Origin: Megamerina dolium
Taxonomy: Eukaryota; Arthropoda; Insecta; Diptera; Megamerinidae
Reading direction: 5' to 3'
Length of the DNA stretch: 64,000 nucleotides
NCBI GenBank assembly: GCA_963854835.1
Contig: OY978527.1
Coordinates: 38,693,040-38,757,039, forward strand
The notes under the pieces are model-generated. The model saw only the letters and a list, made by a program, of their open reading frames with translations, did no database searches and had not been told where the DNA came from. Below are positions 1 through 13,500 of this stretch, piece after piece (position 1 is the stretch's first letter; each line of letters opens with the position of its first letter). Made by a program: the position numbers and the translations under genes.

Positions 1-549
1 CGCAAAAAGTCATTGTAGTTGAATATTTATGTAATTTGTATTGCATGTCCATTCATATTTGTATATATTCTAGCGGATATAATATAGTTTAGGGAATTGA
101 TTTAATTTTATACTTATTTGTTACAATTTTTTCTCAATCTGGTATACAAGTATATCGCTTCTGTCGTCATAACTAGAGTTACGTATTTAATATCAACGAC
201 AATTGTAAATGAATCATCAAAATACCACAAAAAATAAGAGCGAATATACAATAATATATTATATGTAGCAGCTTTTCAATTTTCGATTGTCCTTTCTAAT
301 CAGAATATTCATTGAAGCATATTATTGAGTTTGTGTGGGGCGATGTATTAAAAAAAATTTGTTTATTAAAAAAAGAACAAAAAAATCCAGAAAAAAAATT
401 AGAATAACAACGTATTCCTCGGAAATTGTATAAGGAAGGGGTAAGGGTAAGGGTAAGGGTAAGGCAAAGTATTCACTAGGTCGGAAAGTATCGCATGTAA
501 TTGCATTGTACGCACCATTTTATTTAAATTTTATTATACAATATATGTA
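1..549. other. AT-rich DNA, no gene seen
   Basis: No coding potential or recognisable element. The only ordered feature is a short GGGTAA tandem run at 439-462, listed separately. Confidence 0.6.
439..462 (+). repeat. (GGGTAA)4 short tandem repeat
   Basis: Four perfect 6-bp units, followed by an imperfect partial unit. The unit is not the insect TTAGG or vertebrate TTAGGG telomere repeat, and flies generally lack such telomeres. It is read as an ordinary microsatellite. Confidence 0.7.
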
Positions 550-872
550 TTAGGGTATTTAATTTTTAGGTGATACCCCAGAAAATCTATACTTTATATA
601 TTTATCATGAAAAATATACAGTTTGAAAAAAAAATTCAAAGTGCATTACCGGCTTATCTCTTTCAAAAATTCAATTTCCCCTATAAATATGTGTGAAAAA
701 ATTTATGTCCTAGAAAAGCTTTATATAGGAAGTAGAATTTTTGAAAGAGCTCTAAGCCTGTAATGGCATTTAGAATTTTTTTTTTAAACTGCATAATTTT
801 TGTTTTCTATAAAATATCAGATTTTCAGATAGCATAGAGAAAAAAATGTCGCCTGAAAATGAAACACCCTAA
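550..872. mobile_element. Tc1/mariner-like MITE with long terminal inverted repeats
   Basis: A 323-bp element flanked on both sides by TA (548-549 and 873-874). The ends read inward TTAGGGTRTTT then ATTTT-AGG, and the similarity of the two arms extends roughly 130 bp with mismatches, so the element could fold almost entirely into a hairpin. There is no coding capacity. TA duplication and inverted repeats suggest mobilisation by a Tc1/mariner transposase supplied in trans; the family is not identified. Confidence 0.7.
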
Positions 873-2623
873 TATATATGTATATTAGTTCTAAGGACGT
901 AGGCCGGCTGTATTAGATATATGAATACGTGTTGAAATAAATTGAAAATCGTTTTTAAAAAGCTTTCTGTTGTGATATAGCTTGCAATCAAATTAGCAGT
1001 GATAAAAAGCAATGATTCTTTGGACCTGTTAGCGTCAACTCTTTTATCATTGTCTACGCTAGAACACATCGCGCACTGTTATTGTGATTAGGGGTGAGTG
1101 GGCGATCTGGCATCACCAATTATGCCAGTTCTCCAATCACTTTACCATTTCACACTCTTCTCTCTCTCTCCCTCTCTCTCATTTTTTCCCTATCCCAAAT
1201 CCTTCTTTTTGTTTATACATCTTTTATATATATTCTATTATTGTAGAACAGTGTGCGAGTTGTTTTATCTTTTTAGTTTTTACTGAAAATTAAGTTAAAA
1301 AAAAAGTCATTTCTATTACTATAATATTAATCACGCTTAAACTTAATAAATATTATAATTTGGACAAATCCAAAAAAGTGTGTGTTTAATGTTTTTAGCG
1401 TGTACATATATATTGTGCCCCAATCTATCGAAGGCAACGCAACAACACGTCAGCCACAACAACAACATACCCAGCAAGACCAAGGCAATCACCACCGTAG
1501 CAGTTCATCGGCATTTCCGTCTCTTCAATCATTATATTTTTCTTAATGTGAAAATCTACCCATTCAAAGGTATACAAAACTACCATAATATGATTTCACT
1601 ATTGATTTTTTTTTTTGTATGATATTTTCGCTTTGATTATTTTGACATACTAATTTATAGCGAATAAATAATAATATAGAGAATAATATTCTTATTCGGT
1701 GACGATAATTTCTGACACAAATATATGAAGATGAATAATAATGGTATGTTGAATTATAATAAATTTAAAATTAAATTCAATATTATTAGTTAAAATGACT
1801 TGAAATTATGCTTTTTGATAGATTTTTCTATTGGAAATTTGTCAAAAAAATCGAGGCTATATAAATATAAGTTGGAACTTCATTTTGACTATGAATATGT
1901 ACCATTATATTCTGTCACTGGCGATTAGCAATAGCCTAAATACAATAAAATAAAAATTCACTACAACTTCCCCATACAAATGAGTGTCTCGTATGTGTCG
2001 CATTTTACAGAATTATATACATTATTACTAGTATATGTATTTAAGTAAGTCCCTCGTTAACACTTATTGACAAAACAAAGGCAATTGTCTACTTAATAAA
2101 TTGCTTGCTAACATTAAAAAGAAAAATTCATTTGTTCATCTCCTAAGGGTATACTATGAGTTTGTTGAAATCTTTAACAATGTCGATTGTATGATAGTTG
2201 AGTATGATTGCAATTCTGCATAATTTGTTAAGTATTTCTATTGAAGCCAATAGTATAATAAAAAGCATGGTTACAAAAATAGTGAAATAGAGATTTAACT
2301 TCATTTCTATTGCATTCATGATTATCGTCATCATCAGTGATTGTCTGTATAGAAAATACTAAATTTTTAACATTTATTTCAGCTTGTGCTGTAAATGGTG
2401 TTGCGGAATGAATGTATGTAATTAATGATATTATTTCTAATATATGATTATTTATGCATGCATTTTTCAATGCAATTCTCTTGCGTGTGACGAGACATTT
2501 TACTATTGAATTGACTTATTTGCAATTATTGCATTTATGCATTTTGTAGTATACTTTTTGACGTTAATTCCATTACTATGGATTTTATACTATTCTTCTT
2601 ATAATTTTTTGATATGCAATTTC
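873..2623. other. AT-rich DNA, no gene seen
   Basis: Contains a pyrimidine-rich tract near 1156-1192 and short chance ORFs only. None of the translations shows a recognisable domain. Confidence 0.55.
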
Positions 2624-3485
2624 GTGAAAAGTGGCAAACTTATAAAACATATGTTTTAAGTTTCAAGGAGCCACGTTGTTTAGTATTTTTTTGGAGGCAT
2701 CGAACGTTAACGACCTCAGTGAATTTGTAAACATTGAAAAAATTGGTCACCGTTATGTAATTTAATACTTTCATTTGAAAGGTCTTAGTCCAACGAATAT
2801 TAAAGCCGAACTAGATTCTACTTTGGAGAGTCTGCTCCTTCGTTTACGACCATAAAATATTGAGTGGCAGAGTTTAAATGAGGTCGTACGTTTTTGAGAC
2901 AATGGAGTAGTGGACTGAAAGGGGAGAATCGTGTCCAAAGAAGGCGAAGACAGTTCCATCTGCAGGCAAGGTTATGGCGTCTGTATTTTGGGATGCACGT
3001 GGGATAAATTTTATTGAATATCTTCAAAAAGGAAAAACAATCTATGAGCGAGTATTATGCTAATTTGTTGCAGTGTTTAAGTGATGAAATAAAGGAAAAA
3101 GGCCATATTTGGCGAAAAAGAAAGTGTTGTTTCTTCAAGACAATGTACCAGTTCACACATCCGCTATTGCGATGGCAAAAATCAATGAGTTAAAGCTCGA
3201 ATTGCTTCAGCACACACCTTATGCGCCAGCTTTAGCTCCTTTGGATTATTTTCTATTTCTAAATTTGAAAAAATGGCTTGGTGGAAGAAGATTTGCAAAC
3301 AATGATGAGGTGGACTCTGCGGTAGATGGCTATTTTAATGAGCTGACAGTTCATACTATAAACAGGGTATCGAAGCTATAGAATATCGCTGAGAAAAGTC
3401 TATAGAGTTAAAAGGAGATTATGTTGAGGAATATAGAAAAATGTTCCCAACTTTGTTGTGCTTTTTTTGTTTGGTCGGGTAGTTC
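2624..3485 (+). mobile_element. Mariner element remnant lacking both terminal inverted repeats
   Basis: This stretch aligns by eye with the mariner at 55298-59884 (compared on its minus strand). It begins with the shared leader around GTGAAAAG at 2624 and stops at GTAGTTC (3479-3485), a few bases short of the terminal GGGACCGCC present in the other copy. Both ends are therefore lost. The reading frame is broken upstream of the C-terminal segment. Transposase parts seen are the helix-turn-helix region (around 2790-2870), a middle segment, and the C-terminal catalytic part. It is not mobile. Confidence 0.85.
3109..3381 (+). pseudogene. Mariner transposase, C-terminal fragment
   Basis: Encodes the last part of a mariner DDE transposase, the nuclear enzyme that cuts and rejoins element ends. 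Visible motifs are FLQDNVPVHTS, which carries the second catalytic aspartate, and LAPLDYFLF, which carries the third. The spacing between these two aspartates fits the D34D mariner class. The usual proline-serine before the third aspartate is PL here. The ORF stops at IN-RVSKL*, short of the family C-terminus, which continues out of frame or after the stop (roughly to 3420). It is a fragment of the element at 2624-3485 and not a functional gene. Confidence 0.85.
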
Positions 3486-5654
3486 GTACATCTAAAATAC
3501 AAAATTCCCCAATATTATAATTTTCTACTAAGAATGTGCTATTATGCGTCTTTTTGGTATTTTTTTTTTTTTATTATTTTGCGATTTAATTGATTACTGA
3601 AGTTGCTTTCGTATATGAATCAGTATATCCCTTTTCTGATCTTTATATTTTTTCACTCACATATAAATATTTTCTGCTTGTTTTAGTTTTCCCATCATCA
3701 TCAACATAATTCTTATCATCATCGATATAATGCTAATGGTTTTTTATTTTTGTATTAAATGCTTTGTTTTTAGAAAATCCACTCTATATATTCTCATTCA
3801 CATATGTGCTGTCGTATGATACTCCCATGTGGCATTTCATACATTTTTAATGCTTTTCACAATATGTACGGAAATGAAATTTTAGCACACAAAAGGGGCT
3901 CGTCGAAAATATTGCTATCGTTTATGTGAGATGATGTGATATCCAAAAGAACAAAAATTTTTATTAAATTGTTGATGTTGACATTAGCTTGTGTTGTGAA
4001 TTCGCAGACTTGTAAAGTATTTATGTAGCACTTTTAGAAAACTTGAAAAGAATTTATAATAATTATACTCTTAAAGTTGAAAATGATTAGAGTTCGCTTG
4101 AATGAAATATTTTAAAAGAAAATAAAATACAATTTTCTTCAGTTGATGCTGCATGTTTAAGCGAAATGGCTTTACTAAGGAATTTGGTAATTGGACTATG
4201 CACAAGAAGTGCTTTTGAAGCTTTTGAGCAAAATTATGTAACTTCCACCAATATTGTGTTTCCGTTACCATTTAAAAGCCTTTAATTGGTGATGATGTCG
4301 CCCAGAATTGCGTCTTCGGCTAATTAATGTTACTTTGCTTTTACAATTTCTCAAATGTATGCTGATAAATTATTTCCGTATTGACACGAATTGGTTGAAA
4401 AATTACATATTGAAATTAAAATTGTGAATATTCTTGCGCTTCGCTCAATAAGATTACATTTGTACTCAGGTTGGCATATAAACACTTTTAAAACCTGATA
4501 TACTTATATGGGAAATGTTAAGACATTGAAATAATTTGTATATTTCAGTAATCCAACATATAAATTTATATGATATTTGTACGCTTAAATTACGCTTAAG
4601 CAAACTTTCATCTTAAGATGTACATAGTATATCTAAAATCTGATTGAAAGTATTTTCATTTATCTTGCTGTTAACCAAATTGCTTGCTTGTTCTTCTTTT
4701 CTTTCATTTCCCACAAATTGGGCTAAAAGTATTATATTTCAGTATAAATTTGCGATGGTATCTTTATTTCAATTTTGGCAAGTTTTATGTTTTATCTGAT
4801 GCGCCTAAAAGTATGCTAACACCATTACAAGTGATTTAACACAATTTATTTCATTTTATTTTTTCATTAAATTTATTTTCGTTTTATTTTCTTTTGGAGG
4901 GTAATCTCTTATCAACCATATCTGTTGTTCATAGCGTTGTAAAAAAGATTTATTTAATTCGTGAAAAGTATTAATGTAATTCATGTAATTTCTTCAAATT
5001 GAACATGGATCTTAACGCCCATGTTTGTTTGTCTGCAATTTTATTGCTTCTATAATTTATAAACCTTCATAGCAATAAAATATTTTAATGTCAAACATGG
5101 GAATGGGAAACGAAAATTTATTTAAAGAATGTTATATATGTTTTTAAGTAAATTTTGTTGGTGTAAGCAACAATGAAACATGAAATTCGTATACATATTC
5201 AAGAGGAGTTGAGGAAGTATAAACACATAATTTTGTTGAAGTGAATATTGCATTTTAAATTGAAATGCAACATCAAAGATTTGTAAGATTTGATTTTGTA
5301 GAAACAGCATAACAACAACAACAACAAAATTAATAAATGCTCATTGCTTTAGTGCTTGCTTGAATTCGCACTATGTCGACTAGTAGACATTTTACTAGGC
5401 AATATGTTTCTAAACAAGTTGTTATGTTGTTCTCTTCTTATTTCAATACATTATTCATGTTTATCATCAAAGGTACATTTATTTTTTTTTTTTTTCGTTT
5501 TGTATTCGAAACTGTTCAAATATCCAGACTTTCATAATTTGATGAATTACGCACTCTCCTCAGTACGAATTTTCATATGAATTTATAAATGGTTAACATA
5601 CAAAACTGTATTTTTGCAGCTGCAATAATATTGCATCTTAAAAGTTGTGACATT
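3486..5654. other. AT-rich DNA, no gene seen
   Basis: Only short low-complexity ORFs on either strand, no recognisable repeat end, and homopolymer T runs at 3560-3571 and 5480-5493. Confidence 0.5.
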
Positions 5655-5658
5655 ATAA

Positions 5659-7069
5659 TTGACTAAAGATCAATCTTCAATATTCATATTGTGCACCAAT
5701 CCCCACTCAAAAACGCAGAAAAAATGGGCCAGAACTCATTCTGAAAAGGCGAACGTTCTCTCTGCGCATTTTAAAAATGTCTTAAATGATCAAATAAGTA
5801 AAATAACAACGAATGAAATTAAGCTAAATATCGAAATCATTGTTAAAATAAAAAAATCTCCTGGTTATGACCGTATCACTGGAAAGATACTAAAGGAACA
5901 ACCTGAAAAAGTTATTAATTATTATTATTATTATTATAATTGTTATTATTAATTTAAGAAACCTCTTCAATGCAGCTTACAAAATAAAATATTTCCCAAT
6001 CGCATGAAAAGTTGCTGAAATAATAGCAGTTCCAAAACGTCATAAAAATTTAACCGAAGCTACGTCATACAGACCCATAAGCCTATTGCCTGTTATGTCT
6101 AAACTATTCGAGAAGCTCATATTTAATCGACTTGAACCAATTATAATAAAAATAAACTTAATATCTAACCAGCAGTTTGGATTTAGACGAAAACATTCCA
6201 CTATTGAACAAGTACACAGAGTAACGAATAAAATCTCATCCGAAATTGACAAGAAACACTTTTGCATAGCAGTGCACTTAGATGTTGCAAAGGCATTCGA
6301 CAGTGTATGGCACAAAGCTCCCAGAAAGTTACTACGAATTGATACGTAGCTATATCAGTGACAGGCACTTCTATGTCAAGCAGCACGACGAATACTCAGA
6401 AATGTAAAAAATGGAAGCTGGGGTTCCCCAAGGCAGTGTCCTTTGACCACTATTTTATCTCCTATATACATCTGACATACCAACTCTTCCCTCAGAAGAA
6501 AATATGATAGCTACATTCACTGATAACACCGTCTTACTATCATCAGATAGCAACAGAGTCGTGGCTTTATCAAAATTACAAACGCTACTAGATAGCACAC
6601 TATTATGGTTCAAAAATTGGCGGATTGAAATTAATAGTAACAAGACAGTCCAAGTAACTTATACGAATAGACAACATAGCAATAATCACCTCCTCATTAA
6701 CAGCGAACCAATCAAAATCGACACAAAAGCTAAATATCTAGGAATGACCATAGACGCCAAACTGCTCTGGAAGGACAATATCACTCAAAAAAGACTAAGA
6801 ATTAATAATCGATTCAGACAACTTGATTGGCTTTTGGGCAGACAGTCATAAAGAAAATTCAAGGAATTCAATTGAAAATCGGAAACAAACACCGAGATTT
6901 GAACATCGACTCTATTGTAGAAGTAATCCAAAAAAGTAGTCTTAGGCATATTCACCGCCTACAAGCACACACAAATACAGAACTGAGAAAAATTCCAGTC
7001 TTAGAAGGTTCGCAACCAAAAAGATTGAATAGATACATGCCAACAGAATTAGTAAATAGATACCTTTAA
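5659..7069 (+). mobile_element. Jockey-like LINE, 5'-truncated and multiply frameshifted reverse transcriptase
   Basis: Pieces of a Jockey-clade ORF2 follow in order. At 5659-5910 there is the pre-RT region with KKSPGYDRITGKIL. At 6060-6340 come the RT fingers and palm, with SYRPISLLPVMSKLFEKL, QQFGFRRKHSTIEQV and LDVAKAFDSVWH (first catalytic Asp). At 6410-6450 there is a VPQGSVL-like segment. At 6504-6851 is the palm segment in which the usual FADD box reads FTDN, so a catalytic aspartate is lost. At 6840-7069 is the C-terminal domain. Frames change repeatedly and the endonuclease is missing. A (TTA)n stretch interrupts it near 5912-5952. No poly-A tail or target duplication could be fixed. 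Confidence 0.85.
5912..5952 (+). repeat. (ATT)n microsatellite inside the Jockey remnant
   Basis: Imperfect ATT repeats that break the reverse-transcriptase reading frame. Confidence 0.75.
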
Positions 7070-10000
7070 ATGTAAACTAAATTTCAGTTAAATTCATATA
7101 AAAGTTTGAAATTGTAGTCTTAAATATTGGTTTAAGATTTCTAATATTTCATAAATGTTAAAATAATTACTTAGTGTCAATAGACAGGTGTGATATAAGT
7201 GGGAATTAATAAAAAAAATATTCATATTCTATAAAAATTAGTTTTTCTTGAAGTGTAAAATTGGGTCCTCTCAGACAATGGTAACCATCATCATATAATA
7301 TGATGCTAATATGCAGAGTATAATACACATATTCACACTCAATCAAGCTTGGTTTTATTGTTTTTTTTTTGTGTGTTTCATTTTTGTTTTTATTGCTTTT
7401 AGTTTTTACCACACACTTCACTACATAATCTACGATGAGTTGGGTGTGTCGAAGTTGAATTTAAAATCAACTTAACACCGGCGAAAGATTTAAACATATA
7501 AGATTTTTTTTTTTGTATATGTACTACATACAATATGTGAATGTAAGTGATTTGTTGTTCCTGTATGGTATGTAATCTATTTGATTTTGAGAACGGTTTC
7601 TTCAGCTGTACGTAATTTAATGAATTTTAAAATAACTCTGTGTTGTTCAGAGAGCTTATATGATTGTGCAAAGAGTTACCTCATACGATATGGTTATATT
7701 CACTCATTTATGTGAAAAAGTTTGAGTTAAGTGTAAGTTTAATTGGAAGATATCTCACTGATTACAATTCTTTAAATCAGTAAATGTCTAATTTTTAACT
7801 TAAAATGGCTTGAACATCATTTTTGTTTCCCATTCTCACTCGCCGCTCTCTTTCACTGTTTGACATTTCTGTATTAATTTACACTTCTATATAATTTATA
7901 CCCTTGCCGTTTTGTACATTCCCGTAATGCCAGTGTCTAAAAATAATTGGTTTGCAAGGCAAATAACTAATTTCATTTATACATTTCATTATATTGTCGC
8001 CTGTATAGCCAGAAGCCCTCAATCGTCATACTAAGAGTATGAGAGTCCAAGCAAAAATAGTTGTGGGTGTTGAAATATTTTATGTTCGTCCATCGTCGCG
8101 CATTATTGTAACAACAATAATTAACACGGCTCTTAGGCTTATCAACTCAAACATTCAAACGCCTGAGTACTCAAACAATTTACTCAACAACAATATATAA
8201 GGAAGAAGCACTAAAATGAAAAAAAAAACGTTGAATTCATAAAACAATATAGCGTACCTATAATTGTGGCAATGGGTTCGTTTTTTTCAACTCATTGACT
8301 TAAGTTTCATTGTTGTTGATGGCGCTAACAATTTCGATGGTGTTCTCATCTGCAAGTAACATCAAGAAATTATAATACAATACAACAATACAATACAATG
8401 GCATTGTGGGTTGGTACATTTAATGTATATTATGCTATTTAGCTTTCATTAATGTAAAGGAGGCAGTTATGTTATGATGATATGTGGTTAAGATAAGATG
8501 ACATAAGAGATTGTGTTGACATGCGAGAATTAGTAAGAATAGTTGGGCATATCTGCACTGGTAATTGCTTACCCATCGTGCACATTAAATATTAACGAAT
8601 GAATCTATTATTGTTGTTGTTGATTGTTCACGCTTTAATGTCCCAATGAGTCTTTGTATTTGAAGACATTTATACTGAATGAGGCGGGGCGTATGAGTGA
8701 CATTTGAGAGTTTTTTTAAATTCCTACAATATATTTGTGTAAGTTTGTTAAATTCACATGAAATAATTATGATTTGCTGCGTTGTTTCATAGTTATTGTC
8801 AGTTGATGACAACAACTAGTTATTTGCTGTGTTTGTGTTTATTGTTTATTAACTCCTGTTGCACTTTGAGCAATATTCGTTACTGTTTCTTTCATTCAGA
8901 ATAACAGATTTTTCTCTCATACAAGTCTAACTAGGCGAAACTCATGTTGCTCATACATAATACATACCAGAAAATAAAAAAAAGGAAGAAAAAAAAAAAA
9001 AACCAAATAATAATAAACAAAATACAGCAGCAATTTTTTTGTATTTAAAAAGTATATTTAAATTCTTTTTTTCAAGATATTTTATATTATTTTATAATTT
9101 TATTTTAATTATTATGAAAATGTGAATCAATTCTGTTAATTATTTAATTTTCTAATTTTTTCATTATTCAATTTTTTTGTCAAATAGAAACTATGCAATT
9201 CCTATAACATGAAATATAAATCAATCATCTAGAATGATTTTTCTCCATACTTTTGGATTCATACTTGCAAATAAGCCATCGTATATCTCCTTCAAATGAA
9301 CTCATAAATGTAAGAGTTTTTCATATTGCTTTATAAATATTTTATTTTTTTATAAATATTGGTCATCGCATTAAAATATATCCACGAATCAGTTACTCGT
9401 AGCCTATATAAGGTCACCTATTTCATTTCAATGATAATGAATATCTACCATAATTTTCATTTTGCAGATAAATAAAATATATTTTAAACGTAAGTTGAAA
9501 TAACTATTATATTAAATTGTGTATAAAGTAGTTCGACTAGTTCTATTGTAATAGATGAGTGGTTCCCTCTTCAATTATCATTTCATATATCATATAGATT
9601 TCTTGGCATTTGTTTTTAGAGGAGCTCTCTCCCTCTCTCTTCGCATTAACTGGCATTAGTTTGTGACCAGATGGGAGGTACCAGCAATATATCGACTTCC
9701 TCCAACCGCTTAGAATACACCAAAAGCAATTTTAGTCCTGAACTAACGTCGAAGAGATATTGAAATGATAATATAATTTGAAAAATTAATTGCTAAATTT
9801 GCTAAAACTTTTTAATGGCATAAAGAATTTGTAATTTGAATATCTTGAGATAATAACATCACCTTTTTGAAGTCGGTAGGTATGAAGTAGCATACTTTTT
9901 CGATTGCTATTTGCAAAAAGAATATCTCGAACCAAATACAAGGATTTTATCAGACTTGTAATTTCACAATATCTTAGGTTGAGTCATTGTAGATATTTAT

Positions 10001-11810
10001 AAAGAAGCATAAAACACATTTTCTATGATAGCAATACGTATTTGTGAGTTACAAATATACATATACTCATACTATCCCCCCATCACCTACTTACATACAC
10101 AGGCAAAAATTTCAGCAAATTTGTTAATGACAAAAAAATGCAAATTTTTTATATTTTCCACTTTTTCACCGGCTCTATCTCTATTTGTCTATCTTCCTTT
10201 AAATATGGTGAGAAAAAAGTTGTGAAATATCATATAGATAAATGTTTCTTCAGAACATTGTGTGGCACTTGTACACAAATTATCTACAGTTAAAGTGACT
10301 TTTTATTGTATAAAAACAAAAAAACAAATCTTCTTTTAGTTTAAATTGCAAAATAAAACCTAAAGAATAATTGCTACTAATTTTTATTTTTCAATAAATT
10401 TATGATTTTATAGTGCGACGATTTAAAATAGTATCCATATGTGAATTAAGATTACGTTTTTGTTAAAACTATTTGAAAATACTTTCTCTAATTCTTCCAA
10501 AGCCAATTTGTATGCTACTAAATAGTTAATGGAACATCTTGTGTAAGTCAAAGTAATAATAATTATAAAGTAATAATTTAATCAGCAGAAAAGAAAGAAG
10601 TTTCTTTATAAGGCGATATAGAAATTAGTGAAAGTAGTATTGAATTATCTCTGCAATATTGCAGGTAGCTCTAAAAAATATTCCCTCCTCATCTGTATTA
10701 TTATGAAAGTAATTTTAATTACTTTCACATTCAATGCACGATGATATTCTCACATTTAATGACCAGCAACATTTTCATTGACATTACCAACAATTCTATT
10801 TATATAGGCTAATTACTTTTTTCGTGCTCCCATATTACTGTAAGACTTTTACTATTTGCTCTATTATATACACATACTTAATTTAATTATTATTTAATTA
10901 TTATTTTTTGGATTTTTTTTCTTTGTCGTCCTATCTTTCGATCATAAGCTGCTTAGTGTATATTGTCATAATTAAATTAATTATAATTTCATGAAATGTG
11001 AGGGTAAATTTTAACGTTTTCTCATTGATAAGGGCGAATATGTTATTATCTTACATAGAATATGTAATCAAGTCATTATGTAACTGCAATGAATTATGAT
11101 GAGCATATTTGTTATATATCATATCATTTGATGTGTTTAGATCTTACATGGGAGTCTGCAAATATTTTCTTTAGAACATTGTGACAATAGTTATCAGTAC
11201 TTAAAATATTATAGAGGGGTCCAATTTTTCGAAGGTCATTACATCATTCTTTCGATGTTAGCCATTGACATCAACAATTTTTTAAAAGAAGTATACCTTT
11301 CAAGCTCATATATCACAAGATTAGTGTTCAAATTCATAAAAATCAAGCAGATCAGTTTGTCATTTACGGAAATGCTAGTATTTCATATATTCCCCATATA
11401 CAATATTATTTTCACTTCTATGTAAAACATTAAATATTTTGATTCTTTCAACTTTAAGTTAGACTACATTTAAGTTTAACAGGTAGTTTAATAGTTCAAG
11501 GCATTCACTTGAAAGGTTATGTCAACGATATTATATAACTAGATTTTAAAATATATTCAGTAACATTACAGAGAAAAAAACATTTGCAATGGTGGTAACA
11601 AAAAAGTCGAGATCATTATTGTTTTCTATAAATACACCTTAATTATACAGACAGTAATTGAAATACATTATCTTTCTCCGAAATTTATGTGGATATTGTT
11701 AAAAGGAATCATACAAATGGACAAATAATACAGCCAAATTTAATAGGAAAAGTTTGGGATATGATCAATTTGTCCTGAGAAGCCAAACCTAAGGTATAAC
11801 AATACTGTCG
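7070..11810. other. AT-rich DNA, no gene seen
   Basis: 4.7 kb with only short chance ORFs. Simple-sequence spots include T runs near 7353 and 7507, an (ATACA)n patch at 8377-8398 and A-rich tracts at 8972-9002. No transposase, RT or host-gene similarity recognised. Confidence 0.5.
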
Positions 11811-12133
11811 ACGCCAGAAAATTACGTCGCGCGCACTGTCTGGATTTCGGTGCCCCGCCTTTATAGCAGCAGTCATGGCTCATTCGGTTATTTGTTCTTT
11901 TATTGACTTCGGAATTTTATGCCTAAGCGAGAAGGACAGTGCGCTCAGTTTGTTCTTTTATATATATAACACGAGTTTTTTGCAGTAAATTATATACTTA
12001 AAATTTCTAACAAGAACATATGTAATTCGATGCGTAATATAATAAATTAGTGCCGTGTAAAGAAAATTCAACGATTTTATAATATTGTTTAAATGGAACT
12101 GGAAACGAAGCAGCAAACAACAAATATAGCAAA
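11811..12133 (+). other. Leader-like sequence upstream of the LC8 copy
   Basis: A locally GC-richer patch (11811-11960) precedes the LC8 start. Together with the A-rich sequence directly before the ATG it looks like a copied 5' untranslated leader. This is an inference: no promoter motif or cap site can be fixed from sequence alone. Confidence 0.3.
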
Positions 12134-12404
12134 ATGTCTGACCGCAAAGCAGTTATTAAGAATGCTGATATGAGCGAAGAAATACAACAAGCTGCAGTAG
12201 ATTGTGCGACACAAGCATTGGAAAAATATGATATTGAAAAGGATATTATTGCCTACATCAAAAAGGAATTCGACAAAAAAATACAATCCCACATGGTATT
12301 GTATTGTTGGCAGAAATTTCGAATCATACGTTACACATGAGATGCGCCATTTTATTTACTTCTACTTAGGCCAAGTGGCAATTTTATTATTTAAAAACGG
12401 TTAA
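12134..12404 (+). pseudogene. Dynein light chain LC8 (cut up/Cdlc2-type) retrocopy with one +1 frameshift
   Basis: LC8 is the ~89-residue hub light chain of cytoplasmic dynein. Codons 1-49 read [16 protein letters not shown] through FDKK in one frame (12134 onward). The rest, beginning [13 protein letters not shown] and ending VAILLFKNG*, continues one frame over and stops at 12402-12404. The total is 271 nt, exactly 90 codons plus one base. The extra base lies in the A run 12275-12281 (seven As where six would keep frame). No intron interrupts the coding part. Changes at positions normally almost invariant in animals include the dimer-interface His in PTWHC (Tyr here) and Gly to Glu in NFGSY. 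LC8 is so conserved that this suggests relaxed constraint. No poly-A tail is obvious. Alternative: a real paralogue with a homopolymer sequencing error. Confidence 0.85.
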
Positions 12405-13299
12405 ACAAAAACAACTTGTATTTGCTATAAAGCAATAAGCAGTCGGTAATTGAAGTAGCAGAAAATTCAGAATAGAAGATAATATCAACCATCACTACAA
12501 TACATCGGAGCATCGGAGCAAGGTATGAGCCCACCGGCAACTCTCCCATCTTCACAAATACCATATACTCTTTGAGTGCATATTATAAAAAGGAAACCCG
12601 TCACCGAGACATAATCGATAATTTGAATGATTTACTTTTTGCAATCATTCGGATTATAATTAATTACACTACCACTACCACACCTAATAGTCATGTAAGG
12701 GTATATCCAAAAATAGGATTGTATTATATTATTGATGCCTTGAAATGATCATATTAAAGCATCGTTCATCCATTTCACTGACATTTCATTATAATTTATT
12801 GCATCATTTGAATTGATTTCAATTCAAATCCAATCAACCGGAATACCACACACTGGCGCAATACAAGAGTGATTGTAGGATTCACTGGATATGTATCGTA
12901 CATACCTACACCTACAATACATATGTTAAAAGTATAAATACATATACTAAGTGGAAATGTTTTAAAAAAAGCAACATCAACAACATCAGCTAGTATAATA
13001 TTCGATAGAATATGAAAAATAATTTTTTATTTGCTCTTGGTTATATTTTGTTGTTATACTGAAACTGCTGGATATTGCTAACTTGGCAATCGTTCAAAAT
13101 GTATGAAATGTATGGTTAATGTATGAAATATTACATACTTATAGGCGCAATGATCTCATAATCATCGTTAATATAATATTTAGTACAAAGCGATTTTATG
13201 CATACATATTTTTTACCTTTCCCAACGGTTGCTGTGTAGATACTAGAAGATATGTATGCATATAATAATCATGCACACAATTCCTTGTGCATATATATA
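12405..13299. other. AT-rich DNA, no gene seen
   Basis: May include the copied 3' untranslated region of the LC8 retrocopy at its left end. No poly-A boundary could be placed. Otherwise featureless. Confidence 0.45.
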
Positions 13300-13500
13300 C
13301 CACATTGATCAAAAAGTTCACGGAATAGCCACCGTGTGAAGCTCCCATCGTTCCAATTTGAGTTCTGTTTTTTGGATTAAGTTGATACATCTATTGTTGA
13401 TATTTCTTCTAAATTTTAGTGTCATAGCTTGACATTTGCAAAAGTTACGTAGCCAAAAGTTGCTCAGTTGCTGGATTGCTGGGATTGTTGCTTATTAGAA
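13300..13500 (+). mobile_element. Mariner 5' end, solo fragment
   Basis: Starts after TA (13298-13299) with CCACATTGATCAAAAAGTTC, and shares about 60 bp of near-identity plus later patches (GCAAAAGTTACGTAGCCAA) with the element starting at 30942. That second copy leads into mariner transposase sequence, so this is the same family's terminus and leader. The transposase body is missing. The right boundary is approximate. Confidence 0.7.

Noticed and set aside
439..462. GGGTAA repeats as a possible internal telomere site
   Set aside because: The unit is neither TTAGG nor TTAGGG, only four copies exist, and dipterans generally lack this kind of telomere.
1084..1622. Short ORFs of 60-80 codons on the plus strand
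   Set aside because: Pyrimidine-rich and simple sequence, with no motif and no context supporting a gene.
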